Below, piece by piece: positions 1-10,156 of a DNA stretch of 13,710 bases. The notes under the pieces were generated by a model. The model saw only the letters and a program-made list of their open reading frames with translations, was not told the origin of the DNA and ran no database searches. Both the position numbers and the translations under genes were made by a program. The stretch comes from Scytalidium lignicola (lineage: Eukaryota > Ascomycota > Leotiomycetes): contig NCSJ02000615.1 in NCBI GenBank assembly GCA_002812745.2, positions 1-13,710 of the forward strand. The letters run 5' to 3'. Within the stretch, counting starts at the first letter, position 1; each line of letters begins with the position of its first letter.

Positions 1-450
1 TATAAGGAGTTATTAAAGGTATATTACCAAACTTATCTTAGAATGGATTTCCAGGAGATAGAATTGTAAGGTTAAAGAAGAAAAGGTTAATAACAAAAGA
101 AGAAGCCTTACTTGTAAAGACAGAATATAACTCTTCAGACTACTTCTCTTACTTTTCTTTCTCTTTTGCAACTTTTAACTCATCTAAAGAGGAAAGTTTA
201 TGATGGATCATTTTGTTAGCATGCTTATAAAGGAACTTCTTCTATTTACAAAGGCAGGTAAGATAAGTTATATTCTTGGTTATAGCCTGAGTAACCTTTT
301 CTTCCTTAGCCTCAAGATGAGCCTTCTCTTTATTAAGGGTTTCTTAAGAAGTTACAGGAATACCCTTGTTCTTGTACTTATACCTTTGTTAAGTACACTT
401 ATTATAACAATTAGATTTAGAAACCATCAAGCAAGTTAAACTATTTCAAG
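1..450 (-). pseudogene. C-terminal remnant of a probable pogo/Fot1-like DDE transposase, running off the left edge
   Basis: Read on the minus strand, this stretch gives a mostly continuous frame rich in Lys and Glu, with a charged, probably helical segment containing NKEKAHLEAKEEKVTQA. Stops fall at several places where Gln, Trp or Arg would fit. The frame ends leftward in a segment reading SPGNPF, stop, DKFG, where Trp would suit the stop. Fungal pogo/Fot1-type transposases commonly end in such a charged coiled region followed by a short FW-containing tail, which is why I favour that family. The catalytic DDE core is not visible, so only the tail is present. The plus-strand ORF at 200-439 is the antisense shadow of this frame. 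Another mobile-element protein with a coiled C-terminus remains possible. Confidence 0.35.
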
Positions 451-654
451 TGTAGAAATCATAAAGAAACATTTTAATGTTATACTTAGTTATATAATCT
501 CTTAAGTTTAATACTTCTTAGTATTTTTGTAATCTTCNTTTTTTCTTCTAGAATAATATCATTAGAAAACAAGCATTTTAGTAGTATATTAAAAAGAAAG
601 AACAGATTAACAAACAAAAAGATTGTTCATAATGACAATTAAGCATTAAGGCAA

Positions 655-981
655 TGTTAACATAGAAAGGGGATAATGTTATAAGTTTAACTTAACAAGC
701 TGATTAGTGTAGGCCTAAGGCTTAATATACAGCAGAGTGTATATAGAGAACTTAGTGATCACATGACATGATTGAACTCAGGGGACTTGAGGGGTCCAAG
801 AAGTCTATAGACTTATAAGACCTGGAGGGTCCAAGAGGTCTAGTTGGATTTATTTATCTATATAAGCATGTTGTAAGAACATAAGAGTAAACTCTTTGTA
901 TTCAATCTAAATACATTACCAGATCTTACCCTTAGCTTAGTTAATTACTTATATGTCACATGTTTCTGCTGTCCTTAAACA
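655..981 (+). repeat. LTR-like segment, possibly a solo LTR
   Basis: This segment is less AT-rich than its surroundings. It begins TGTTAACA and ends CTTAAACA, so it has TG...CA ends. A TATA-like stretch lies at about 847-857 (TTTATTTATCTATATAAG). A region resembling the transcription-start and polyadenylation part of fungal LTRs follows. A purine run, AGAAAGGGGATAA, at 665-677 could be a polypurine tract, in which case the LTR would begin at TGTT 678 instead. I see no convincing target-site duplication, no primer-binding site to the right and no second copy in the window. The LTR identity rests on overall architecture only. Confidence 0.4.
791..845 (+). repeat. Two-copy direct repeat, 35-bp period
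   Basis: The motif GGGTCCAAGARGTCTA occurs at 792 and again at 827, with one mismatch in the core (AAGAAGT versus AAGAGGT). It lies inside the LTR-like segment and is its most GC-rich part. A duplicated regulatory element in an LTR promoter is one explanation, but no function can be shown. Confidence 0.6.
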
Positions 982-995
982 TCTACCTTACCCTT

Positions 996-1017
996 ACTAT
1001 CCAGGAACCTGGATAGT
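996..1017. repeat. Perfect 10-bp palindrome with 2-nt loop
   Basis: ACTATCCAGG, a two-base AA loop, then CCTGGATAGT: both arms match at all ten positions. It lies 14 bases past the proposed LTR end. The arms keep GG and CC pairs in very AT-rich DNA, so the structure stands out. It could be a hairpin or a transposon end. Confidence 0.75.
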
Positions 1018-2103
1018 GTAGTTTTATAACATATAATTATACTTTCTTGATACCTTAAAGTCACTTCCTTATTAATACTCAGTTAAAGTATATAATAATA
1101 AAGATATAAATAGTTTACTTTAGTCATTTAACAATAAAGGTTATTATTTAACCTTTTAAGTATATAGTTTTACTTGATAAAAGACTATATTAACTAAAAG
1201 AAAAGAAGATAAAAAGTAGATTTTATATTGTTACACTTAAGGATAAGGGTTAAAGGTACAATACAATAAAAGGTAATGTAAACAGAGGCTTAAAATGAAA
1301 ATATCTTAGTAACAATTAATTTTAACATTTGTAAACATTATATCCTGTCTTTAGATTTACTTATATTTAAGATTAACTTATAAAAAGGTTTGAGGTAAAT
1401 AAAAATAAAAGATTACAATATAACAATAACAACTTAGAACATTATATTGTACTAAGCTAAATTAACATTAGTTTATATTTACTAATATTTGTTAGCTAAT
1501 GTTGTTACCTTGTAATAAATCTAACTTAAATAATCTATAAAGTATGGAAAGTAACTTATTATAAGTTATACCTTACTTTACATTCAAGATATAATATATA
1601 ACTTTTCAATTGCTTAACATAATGTTAAAGCTTTTTGTTTTTCAAGATTTTATAAAGACTTAACAAGATACTTTTATCTTTACACATAGTCGATAAATGT
1701 AATTTAACATATCTGTACACGTAATAACTAAAATTCACATTACTTTATTTAAAAGCTATTACTGTTTACATATTAAATCAAATNAAAAAGTAGATTAAGT
1801 TGTTAAAACAACATTTTAAAATTTCTTAATATAATTAACAGAATCATTTGTTAAACAATAATAAGCTAATCAATATTTGTAATGTTAGTTATAGGAATAC
1901 TATATAATACTAAGGTATATACATATACTATAGTATAATTTGATTTAACATAAAAATATACAAAAATACTAAATAGTCAAATTACTAGAACATTATAATT
2001 AAAGTTTAGAACTTTTAACTTGAAAGCATTTTGAAAACATTAAAGCTTAACTGTATTAAAGATTATTTTAGTTAATATTAGATTGTTGAACAAAGTATAT
2101 AAT

Positions 2104-2520
2104 ACTTAAGCCTTACTATTTTTACTATTTTTAATTTCTTCTTACAATATATAACCTCATCAATCTCTTGAATTGCAACTAAAGGTCAAACACTATTTAA
2201 GATTCTTTTTAAGTAACAATAATAACTTAATTGTCTAGTCTGACCAACTTTACTAATAAACTTTATTACATTTTATACTGAAAAACAATTGTTATTCTTA
2301 CTTTCTTGTTGTTTATAAACATTTACATAACTTAATAATAAACTTTATCAAATTCCTTTTTCCTTACATTATATGTTTTTATCTTAATTTATTCTACTTA
2401 TTGTACTTAACATATATTTTATCAAAAGTGTAAAGTACATTTAGCTTTTAAAGACTTTACTTTACCTTCAGCACTTTTAACAAATGCAATTTACGTCTTT
2501 TATCTAAAGTGAATAACCTT
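2104..2520 (-). pseudogene. Unrecognised RIP-degraded coding trace
   Basis: On the minus strand from 2520 leftward, a frame reads through basic, Lys-rich sequence including FVKSAEGKVKSLKAKCTLHF. A second frame, after a shift near 2270, contains KVGQTRQLSYYCYLKRILNS and then VAIQEIDEVI. Interruptions are mostly TAA or TAG at positions where Gln fits. This looks like the remains of a transposon protein mutated by RIP, but I cannot name the family. In a region this AT-rich, chance frames are normally Lys, Asn and Ile homopolymer-like, and this one is more varied. Confidence 0.25.
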
Positions 2521-3289
2521 TTAATAATTTTGCAAGTTTATACATATAATCATATTATATAGACTACAAAAACATTATAAATCCTTTTTCATTTCTGACT
2601 TATACTTATAAGCTTACAATTTCTAATTAATTTTAGTTGTACAAGTTTAAGGTAAAGATATACATTAAAGGATAAAAAAACTCTGTTAACATAAATAAAT
2701 CTACTTGTTACAAAGCTGCCTTTTACTATACATCATTAGTTGTTAACTATGTTTAGAAAAGTATGTCATATTATTCAAACCTCTTTTAATATATATTTGA
2801 AGTTGACTTAAAGTCTTTACTCAGCTTAAAGATATAACACTTAAAAGAAAAAAAGAAGAATATCTACTAAGTCATATATTTAACATAATAGATTACGAAA
2901 AATTGATAATAAGTAAAAGTACATTAATTATAATCTACAATCCATCAACCTCGAATCTGCTATATTAAAAACATATAAACCTTATTGTAAAAAGCAGAAA
3001 TTGTATTCTTGCTAAGTATAAGGTCAAGGTAATAAATAGTTGAGTAAAGATGACCAAGTAAGTTGTAACTTTAATATATCTTATATTTGAATTCCTGCTC
3101 TTTGACCAACTTATAATATAATAAAGATGTTTTAAATTAAGTTTTTAAAGATTATTATTGTAAAGCAGTCTATTATCAGTTTGCTCTACTCATATTCCAT
3201 TTTCTATTAATAACTACTTTAAATTACATTAAGAATGAAACTGCTCAAGAGAAGTATTTAGTTAATTAATGCTTTAAAGAATATAAATT

Positions 3290-3620
3290 GAATTTCTATA
3301 GTAGATATTATTAGTTGTATTATATATAATATAAAATTGTCTTGCTTATGCTTGTTAGTCTGTACTGTCATCAATTCTTCAGTCTTTATAAGTTTTAGTT
3401 GTACATCTTTTATAGCTAATCCTTCTTTCTCTATCATTGTAAATTGTTCAGCCTTAAATGTTTATATATACTTGATGAACTTTCGTTTTCTTGGTTGTAT
3501 AAAAGTTATAGCCTTTTAAGCTTTATTCTTACTATAACTTAAACCTTCTTTAATAAATATGAGAATGACATTAATACTTACTTCTGTAAGTAGCAAAGAA
3601 GTTAAGCTTATTGTAAAAAT
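3290..3620 (-). pseudogene. Unrecognised RIP-degraded coding trace, probably a transposon protein
   Basis: The minus strand reads through a basic segment (FIQPRKRKFIKYI), then a TAA where Gln would fit, then a charged segment (FTMIEKEGLAIKDVQLKLIK). Upstream in the same frame is FIKEGLSYSKNKA, followed by another TAA. A run of charged helix-forming residues with stops only at Gln-type positions suggests an old coding sequence. The plus-strand ORF at 3337-3519 is its antisense shadow. Family unknown; it may belong to the same minus-strand element as the trace at 2104-2520. Confidence 0.25.
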
Positions 3621-5233
3621 GAGAGAAGTTAGACTAAAACACAAATTAAAATGTAATTCAATATCTGTTACTTATTGTACTTGTTAAATTATAACAATTA
3701 TTTAGCACTTCAGCTTAAAACTGTAAAACGTCTAACTGATCATCTAATTTAAAGCTGTTCAACGATTAATGCTCTACTTAGAATTAATATTACTTGGTTT
3801 TAAGAGCTTAGAAAACTTATACACTCAAACAATCTTGTTTTGTAAACTGTCCTTTTCTTAAAATATCAAAGTTAAACTTAAGAGTATAATATTCTAACTG
3901 TGTTAAATGTTGTCTTCATTAATGTATAAAACAATATAAACTCCTCTTAAAATTGACTACTCCTTCAAGATTTACTTTCTTAACTATTGTAATTTAAATC
4001 TCCTTGTAAAACATTTACTTTGAAGGAAGATCTTTAATAAATAAAAACTTCGACATATTATTTATAAAATAATCAAACTTAATTTAATGTATTTTAATAA
4101 TGTCTAGTAATATATACAACATTATAATAAATNAAAAAAGTTATACAATTTATATTTTGCAATTTCTACTATTATACTTCATTTTTTTCATTGTTAGGTT
4201 TTCTATATATAATGTCGAAGAACTTACTTAGTCTAGATTAACTATTTAAAAGATTAGAAGAATTCTATAACTTGAGTAAATGCTAAACTGTATTTTACAA
4301 GACTTGATAAACTATAATCTGTGCTAACAGCATTAAAGCCTTTTACTTTAAGATGTTAAAAGCAAGATTATCAAGACTATTATCTCATATCTGTTAACTG
4401 ATTACATTAAAAGCTTTAATCATCTGTTTAATTACAAACATTGCAAAAACTGAAATTATTCAAACTTTGTCGTAAATNAAAAGTTGNTTTTTTGTTAACA
4501 AGAGAGAGTTAATATAAAGTAAGAAGTCAAAAACAGAAATATCAAGTATAAAGCTTAAATGGATATACAAAATTGAAAACTTTAATATAATATCAAGATT
4601 GAAGTTTTTAAGCAAAGTTTAAAACTATAACTAATCATTATAAACAAGTAAGATAGTCTTATAACAACAACACTTCAATTATATCTCCTGTAAATACTTG
4701 AACACTACTTAATTACAAGGATAAATAATTTACATTTTAATAAGTAATAATAATTAAATTCTAACTATATAATTAGTTAAAACCTTTTCTATTAAAACAG
4801 ATAAACTTGTTAGAATGTAAATTATTTATCTTTATACTATAATATTTTTCCTTAATTTAACTTTTAAATTATTAGTCAAGATATCTTAGCATAATCTGAT
4901 ACTCTTCAAGTATAAGAGCTTATAATTAATAAAAGGTTAAAAGATTTAAAATATATGTTATAACAGAAAAATTGTAAAAATAAAAGGTAACAAGATAATA
5001 CAAGAAAGTTAAAATATTTAGTCTAACTTATATAATTGAATTTTTCGACTTATTTCTTATTAATCACTAACTTAAAATACAACTCCTTTATTTAACTTTT
5101 AAATTCGTACATTTAAGCTTAAACTATCAAAGACAATGTAATGTATAATCAATTAATAATCAAAGCTATATTAAGCTTTAACGTTTTTGTATACTAGTAT
5201 TATTACAGCGTTCCTAAGACAGCCTCAGGAGTG

Positions 5234-5347
5234 CCGGGTCGGTCATACCTTATTCCATCGCTTAACCATAACCGGGTCGGTCATACTTTATTCCATAGCT
5301 TGACCATAACCAGATCGGTTTTACTTTATTCCATAGCTTAGCTATAT
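5234..5347 (+). repeat. 38-bp tandem repeat, three copies
   Basis: Copies start at 5234, 5272 and 5310. The unit begins CCGGGTCGGTCATAC, continues TTATTCCATAGCTT and ends with ACCATAA-like sequence. Copies one and two are nearly identical. The third has diverged (CCAGATCGGTTTTAC), consistent with C-to-T and G-to-A changes. The block begins just after an abrupt rise in GC at about 5207 and lies upstream of the retroelement leader. It may be the repeat section of a 5' LTR or untranslated region, although clear LTR ends are not seen. Confidence 0.85.
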
Positions 5348-5513
5348 CATGTGCTTTAGCACTNAAAAAGAATAGATCATCCTTTTTACCTCCAATACAA
5401 TTGACCTATACCGTGACAGATAGTAGTAATATTTACGTTCCGGTCATGAATCAGCCAGAGAAACTGATTCTGAGACCACCAGGGTAAAAGATCTCTTACA
5501 CCATAGTCTTTCC
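5348..5513 (+). other. Untranslated leader of the retroelement
   Basis: About 165 bases of ordinary composition between the tandem repeat and the first ATG of the gag-like frame. An ambiguous base at 5364 precedes an A run. No primer-binding site complementary to a tRNA 3' end could be identified. Nothing else is seen here. Confidence 0.4.
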
Positions 5514-7276
5514 ATGCCCACACAACCAGATACAGCCTTGCTAGCAGAATACTTGCAACAATTCATCAACTCAGGTTATAACTTCACAAGGAAGATACTT
5601 TCAAAGCATCAAGATTTAATCGACCAGGTCAGATCAGCCTTGTCTTACCAAAAGGAGACTAAGTTATCATCATCCTTATTTCCTATCGAATAAACTACTC
5701 CAAGACAACAACTCTGTACAATAATCAACCAGTTTGAGAAAGTTGCTAGCCCATCAGGAGCAACCATAGTAAACCTTGCAAAAACAATAATACCTACTGC
5801 TAAACTTCCAGAGCCAAAGCTAAGCATAGAATCATTATCTCCAACGACAACCATGAAGTCTTCAAAGACGCTATTAACAGCTTCTCAAACTTTATACTTA
5901 TAACAACCTCTTACATAAAACACACTCAATCTAATTGCTGGAGAACAGCAATTCCCCAAAGACCTCCTTGTTTACCCTGCTATTTACTCCATCAAACCAC
6001 TTTTACTATTAACACCAAGTCAAACCAAGGATGTAATTATAAGCAATACAACAACTTTTGCTAAATTTACACTTAAAGTTGTTGTTATTATGCCAAAGGA
6101 AAAGTCAATTCCTATACCTAGCTAAAGTACTAACGACATAACTATGTCATTAACTATACAATTAAAAAAGACTATAACTTAACCTTCAACTATACTCACA
6201 ACATCTACTCACCCTCCTTCTGTTACCAAACACTCCTTAAGGTTACCTAACTCTATAACTATAAAACTACATCAACAACCTTCTCCCTTCTTAGAACACT
6301 CAGTTAAAAAAGCTACTTCAATCNAAAAACTACTCTTAAATTCATATCTAATCAATTACTTAACACTGAAATGCCTAAGTTTACTCTGGAAAAATTATAA
6401 TAAATAACCAAAATCCTTAAGAATATAACTTTAGCAACCTAGCCAACACCCCTTAAAACATTAGACTTAAGATACTTTTATCCTAACATACTTAAAAATC
6501 ATAAATAACTTAGTATAAACATAGTCAAAAAGGATAAAAAAGACTTACTATTAAAATGTTTTTTCATTTACTAATCATGTAAAAGCTTTTACTTCTACCA
6601 AGGACTAAGCTCAAATCAAAGCAATATTAAACTTATACTTTTATAATAAAGTAAAGTAATAATAGAACTCTCTTAACAATGTCTACTAAGCAAGGCTAAT
6701 TAGTATTCCAAACTTAACAGTATATTGTTCAACCTTAAAAACCTACTTCTAACCCTCCTCATCTAAAGCATTCAACAAATACAAAAACAACATAATATAT
6801 AGTACATAACTATCATAAGCATAAGTCAACTATAAAATACTTAACTACACTTAAATCAACAACTAAAGCTTATAACTAAAGCTTAAGTACTAAAAACAAT
6901 ACTAAATACAATATTATTATTCAATCCTAAATAAAACTAAACTTATTATTACAAGCAAATATAATAGAGCTAACCAAGAAGACAACATTAAAATAATTCA
7001 TTATAACCCTCTTAAGTTAACAATCTAATTAGTTTGACCATTATCCCTTCAAAGAAATATTCCCTTATCACTAATCATATAATAAGTTGTTATATTCATA
7101 ATTATAATCTTTTCTTTACTATTCTTCAAATTAAGTATCTTGTTCTAACAACTCAAGTTTTAAAAACCTTATATATAAACCTAAAAGTCAAAGATCCTTG
7201 TACAACCAAAGTAAACCTTTTAGTTCACTTAACTTTTAGAACAGATTTTCTTCTACTCAAGCTACTCAAGGGTTAA
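5514..7276 (+). pseudogene. gag-like frame of a fungal LTR retroelement, RIP-inactivated
   Basis: From ATG 5514 (MPTQPDTALLAEYLQQFINS) one frame stays protein-like for about 1.3 kb to about 6810. Early stops are TAA at 5691, 5901 and 5916, and further stops become denser rightward. Several positions fit Gln. The first 130 residues are polar, Ser/Thr/Gln-rich and free of membrane segments, as expected of a structural protein N-terminus. A later part reads AILNLYFYNKVK and ARLISIPNLTVYCSTLKTYF. From 7034 to 7276 a second frame is open for 80 codons (KYSLITNHIISCYIHNYN, then CTTKVNLLVHLTFRTDFLLL) and probably holds the gag C-terminus after a frameshift. The role as capsid protein is inferred from its place upstream of the zinc finger and protease. 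The minus-strand ORF at 5645-5854 is a shadow. Confidence 0.6.
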
Positions 7277-8730
7277 ATCAGAATAATATTAATATACTAC
7301 AAAACTAAACGTCATATTAATTCTATAACTAGTTTACTAATATACCAGGACAACCAAGACAATCAAGACAACTATAACCTTCACATTGTCAACTTCAAAT
7401 CACCGGCAGTCCAACAAACTAACCAAGCTTACAATAGCAAACATTGTTAACAGTTAACTAAAAGGCTTACATAACAAGCTAAGAAGAGAATATTATAAAT
7501 AACCTTGACTATCATCAAGACTAAGAAGCTTAAAACTTATATACTTAAGAATCAGAGGATATATCTTATAACCTTAAACAAAGCCTTTCCTCTATGAGTA
7601 ACATTCAAAATATAAACTATGTTGAAGAAAACCTTAACATCAAACTTATTATAACTTTGTATATAATACTATTAGTTATAAAACTAACTATAACTTACTT
7701 TACTAATATTCTCATTAAGCAAACAACTATTCCTCAACATTACTATCATTACCAACAAGTCTTCATCTTAAAAAACAAACTATTCAAACACTTACTAATG
7801 TATTTTACTTGAACAATTATAAAAGCATAAGCCTTAACATTACTGTTAATAACAATCAAAGAGAAAGTTTCCACAGTACTACTATTACAAATTAGCATAA
7901 GTATAAAATATAGAGGATTCACTTATGCTAAAGTATAAGTCTAACTCTAGAAAGAAGTTAAATTCATTAAGATATACCTTGATTCTAATTATTCAGCCAT
8001 TTTAACAGATAAAGAATTTTTAACAACTTAACTTAAGAATAAATTACAAATTCATATTATAATAATGTTATTAATAATCTAAGGTATAACAAGAAACTCT
8101 TATAAAACTGTAGAATATACTATTATTAATATTCATGTCCTTAATATAAAGTCTAATAAATCAAAAGACTATTATACAAAGGTAATAATACAAAGGGAAG
8201 TCTATATTATAAATAAGCTTTAAGTTAATATGCTTATCAACATGAATATTATAATACTCAAAAAGATAATTTTAAACCTAAGAAACAAATAATTATACAT
8301 AAGTTCTTGTAATATTACTGTTAACATAACAGTACATTAACATACAAAGCTCTAAGCAAAGTTAATACATACTAAATCTACTACATTAATCCTTTTACAC
8401 TTTATAACTTAAATTCTAATTCACTAAATTATCTATACAAATCAAGATTACATTTTTAAACCTAATAACATTAAACATTTAACAACATATACTTAAATCT
8501 TAAATTGTTCTATACTAGTTATTTTAGCTTATAATTACTTAGACTAAGCTGTTAAGGTATAGTATAACACTTGCTTAAGCTATTTACAAGAACTAGAATA
8601 TAAGTACATCTTTATTATTAATGCCTTTTATAATAATATAAAATTATTAGAGTATTATAACTCTTATTGTTATAACCTGATAAGTGTTAGAATAGTAACT
8701 TATAAAGGGTTAAAGACTAAGCAGGAGGTT
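7261..8730 (+). pseudogene. Zinc-finger and retropepsin-like protease region of the same retroelement, RIP-inactivated
   Basis: One frame runs through the segment with scattered stops. It opens with a Gln-rich linker (about 7330-7500). At 7741-7803 a segment has the spacing of a C-x2-C-x12-H-x3-C finger (His codon 7789), but all three Cys positions read Tyr, as TGY-to-TAY change would give. A retropepsin-like domain follows: GFTYAKV upstream, then the active-site region LDSNYSAILTDKEFL near 7978 (usually D-S/T-G; the Gly reads Asn), then REVYIINKL, VNMLINMNII and LYISSCNITV near 8310. The same order of finger then protease is one I recognise from fungal retroelement polyproteins. Beyond this the frame keeps a region with DYIFKPNN and YKYIFIINAFYNN, like the linker that precedes reverse transcriptase, but no RT, RNase H or integrase is seen. 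The protease would have processed the polyprotein; this copy is dead. Confidence 0.7.
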
Positions 8731-9003
8731 AGGTTACATAACTAACATAAGTTTACAAGGTTTACAAGTTTAAGTGTTAGACTTGTTAGACTAAGTAAAG
8801 TACTTGTATATTAAGTAACAATGTCTGTTTACATAAGAACATACTCCTTAAGCTTTAGTTAAGAACCTCATGTTCAACCTAAGTTATAACTCTATTATAT
8901 ATACTTGTTTATTATAATAATAAACAATTTACTTTTACATAAACCTAACAAGAATAATTAAACTTACTTTACATGACTATGTTATAAGAAGTCTTATAAC
9001 ATT
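8731..9003. other. AT-rich junction segment
   Basis: Between the last recognisable retroelement frame and the composition change near 9001. It contains short direct repeats around TTTACAAG and GTTAGACTTGTTAGACT (about 8752-8795) and TATA-like runs near 8895. No gene is recognised. It may hold a degraded element end. Confidence 0.4.
8981..9000. repeat. 9-bp palindrome with 2-nt loop at the composition boundary
   Basis: GTTATAAGA, AG, TCTTATAAC: nine matched positions around a two-base loop, ending exactly where base composition changes from AT-rich to ordinary. The size and loop resemble the palindrome at 996-1017 but the sequence differs. A transposon terminus or recombination site is possible; chance is also possible in AT-rich DNA. 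Confidence 0.7.
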
Positions 9004-9420
9004 TTGAACATTATTACTGAATCTAACATCAAACGCCTACTTTCAGCTTTTGAATTGCCTTCTAGTACAGCTCTTACAGCTGTAGATTTATCACCAATAC
9101 CAAAGGAACAAGTGTATATATATAAATCGACTACTTATAAAGCTATTATACATTTTAAGCAAGGTTATGTAGATCAATATGAGGCAGGAACAGCTCATGA
9201 ACGAAAGTATATACAAGCAATTTCATCGTTGTAGAAGGATAATTATATGGAATTGCCAGTAAATTCAGCTGACAAGCTAATGCTGAATGAGACTTAAGAT
9301 TGTATTGAAGTGGAGATGCCAGATGAACTGTTGTAGGTGGCAGTGTTGAAGGATAGTTTTAATTCATTTGTTCTACATGACTTACAGTAATAGTTTGTAT
9401 GTGGTTTGAAGTAGCGCAAG
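9004..9420 (+). pseudogene. Unrecognised decayed coding piece
   Basis: An uninterrupted frame runs from about 9004 to the TAG at 9232 (ESNIKRLLSAFELPSSTAL, later YKAIIHFKQGYVDQYEAGTA). The same frame continues past that stop with protein-like sequence (DNYMELPVNSADKLMLNET) and further stops, all TAA or TAG. If they were CAA or CAG, the piece would be about 140 codons. No ATG begins the frame; the first codon of the open part is TTG. No signal peptide, membrane segment or known motif is visible. It shares the phase of the retroelement protease frame upstream but differs sharply in composition, so I do not treat it as part of that element. A degraded transposon or host gene are both possible. 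Confidence 0.4.
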
Positions 9421-9661
9421 TGCCTGAGGTCATGTCCGTAATCGGTGTTGGAGTAGATTTTTTCGAGCTAGTGGAGTAGATTTAGCTAAGGCCAAAAGAA
9501 ATTATATTACTAGTCTCGTGTATTATTCTGGAAGCTCTATACTCTATATATTAAACCTGACCAACAGAAAATTAAATACTAAATTAGGCCCATTTCTTTC
9601 TTACCTTCTGTACATAAGTACCGGGTAACTATATATAGTGGTTTGGGAACATTTTCTCGTA

Positions 9662-10156
9662 ATGGCGGCTCTATGCTAGAGCAGAAGAGGAGAATCTTCG
9701 TTGTTTCGTCAGGAACACTTAAATCAAGAAAACCACGAAATTGTATGGACTATGACCAATGAAATTATACCGTTTGCTTTTACATTATGATATTAACTCT
9801 GCGGTTTACGTTCTAGTCTAGCGTATTGCCTCTTGTATTATTCGGATGAAAGAGGGGATTTTTCACTCTTTTCCGAAGCTCCTTTACGTGTATTAGCTGC
9901 AACAGTCAACACAGTTGTATTATTTGTCTTCAGATCATAGTCCATACATAGAGCATGCTTTAAGCCCGACTGATTTAATGGACGTAATAACGACGTTTGC
10001 ATTAATCAAAAGGAATTATACCAATTGGTAAAGAGTATTGTTAATTACGAATCGTCGGGCACTCATCTGCATATATATTGAGTAAAACTACCATCGTTCA
10101 GGAGACTTACCTGTCCCTACTGTAGTATATTACATTTTAACTATAATCTCTTCTAA
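9662..10156 (+). pseudogene. Unrecognised decayed gene with membrane-like segments
   Basis: One frame from ATG 9662 (MAALC) to TAA 10154 is protein-like over about 165 codons, with internal stops at 9677, 9788, 9794, 9938, 9971 and 10079. Readable pieces include HLNQENHEIVWTMTNEIIPF, then LFSEAPLRVLAATVNTVVLF, which is hydrophobic enough for a membrane helix, then DVCINQKELYQLVKSIVNYE and CPYC near the end. No homologue comes to mind. The single phase over almost 500 bases is the main evidence that it was once a gene. It abuts the dehydrogenase piece, which is in a different phase. Confidence 0.4.

Larger units (their letters stand above)
1018..5206. other. AT-rich, RIP-degraded repeat desert
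   Basis: Roughly 4.2 kb of very AT-rich sequence dominated by TTA, TAA and ATA trinucleotides. No open frame on either strand here looks like a functional gene. Minus-strand frames in several places give protein-like stretches interrupted by TAA and TAG where CAA or CAG would fit, as expected if RIP struck a minus-strand transposon gene. No reverse transcriptase, integrase or transposase motif could be read with confidence. Four ambiguous bases (1784, 4133, 4478, 4487) lie here, each at the left edge of an A or T run, so frames crossing them are unreliable. The two best coding traces are listed separately. Confidence 0.7.

Noticed and set aside
5645..5854. Minus-strand 69-codon ORF in the gag region
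   Set aside because: The plus-strand frame from ATG 5514 is continuous across it and extends far beyond it on both sides.
9004..9420. Continuation of the retroelement polyprotein because it shares the protease frame's phase
   Set aside because: Composition differs sharply, about 270 bases of unrelated AT-rich sequence intervene, and no reverse transcriptase motif is present; the shared phase has a one-in-three chance.
9976..10030. A second HET domain, suggested by DVCINQKE resembling the CINQ motif
   Set aside because: The neighbouring residues lack the WIDA lead-in and the later HET motifs, so the similarity is too short to support a call.
9004..10156. A reassigned genetic code in which TAA and TAG encode glutamine, suggested by the many stops at Gln-like positions
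   Set aside because: TGA also appears at Arg- or Trp-like positions, frameshifts and truncations accompany the stops, and Cys and Gly sites in the retroelement are mutated in the same direction. RIP and decay explain all of this without a new code.
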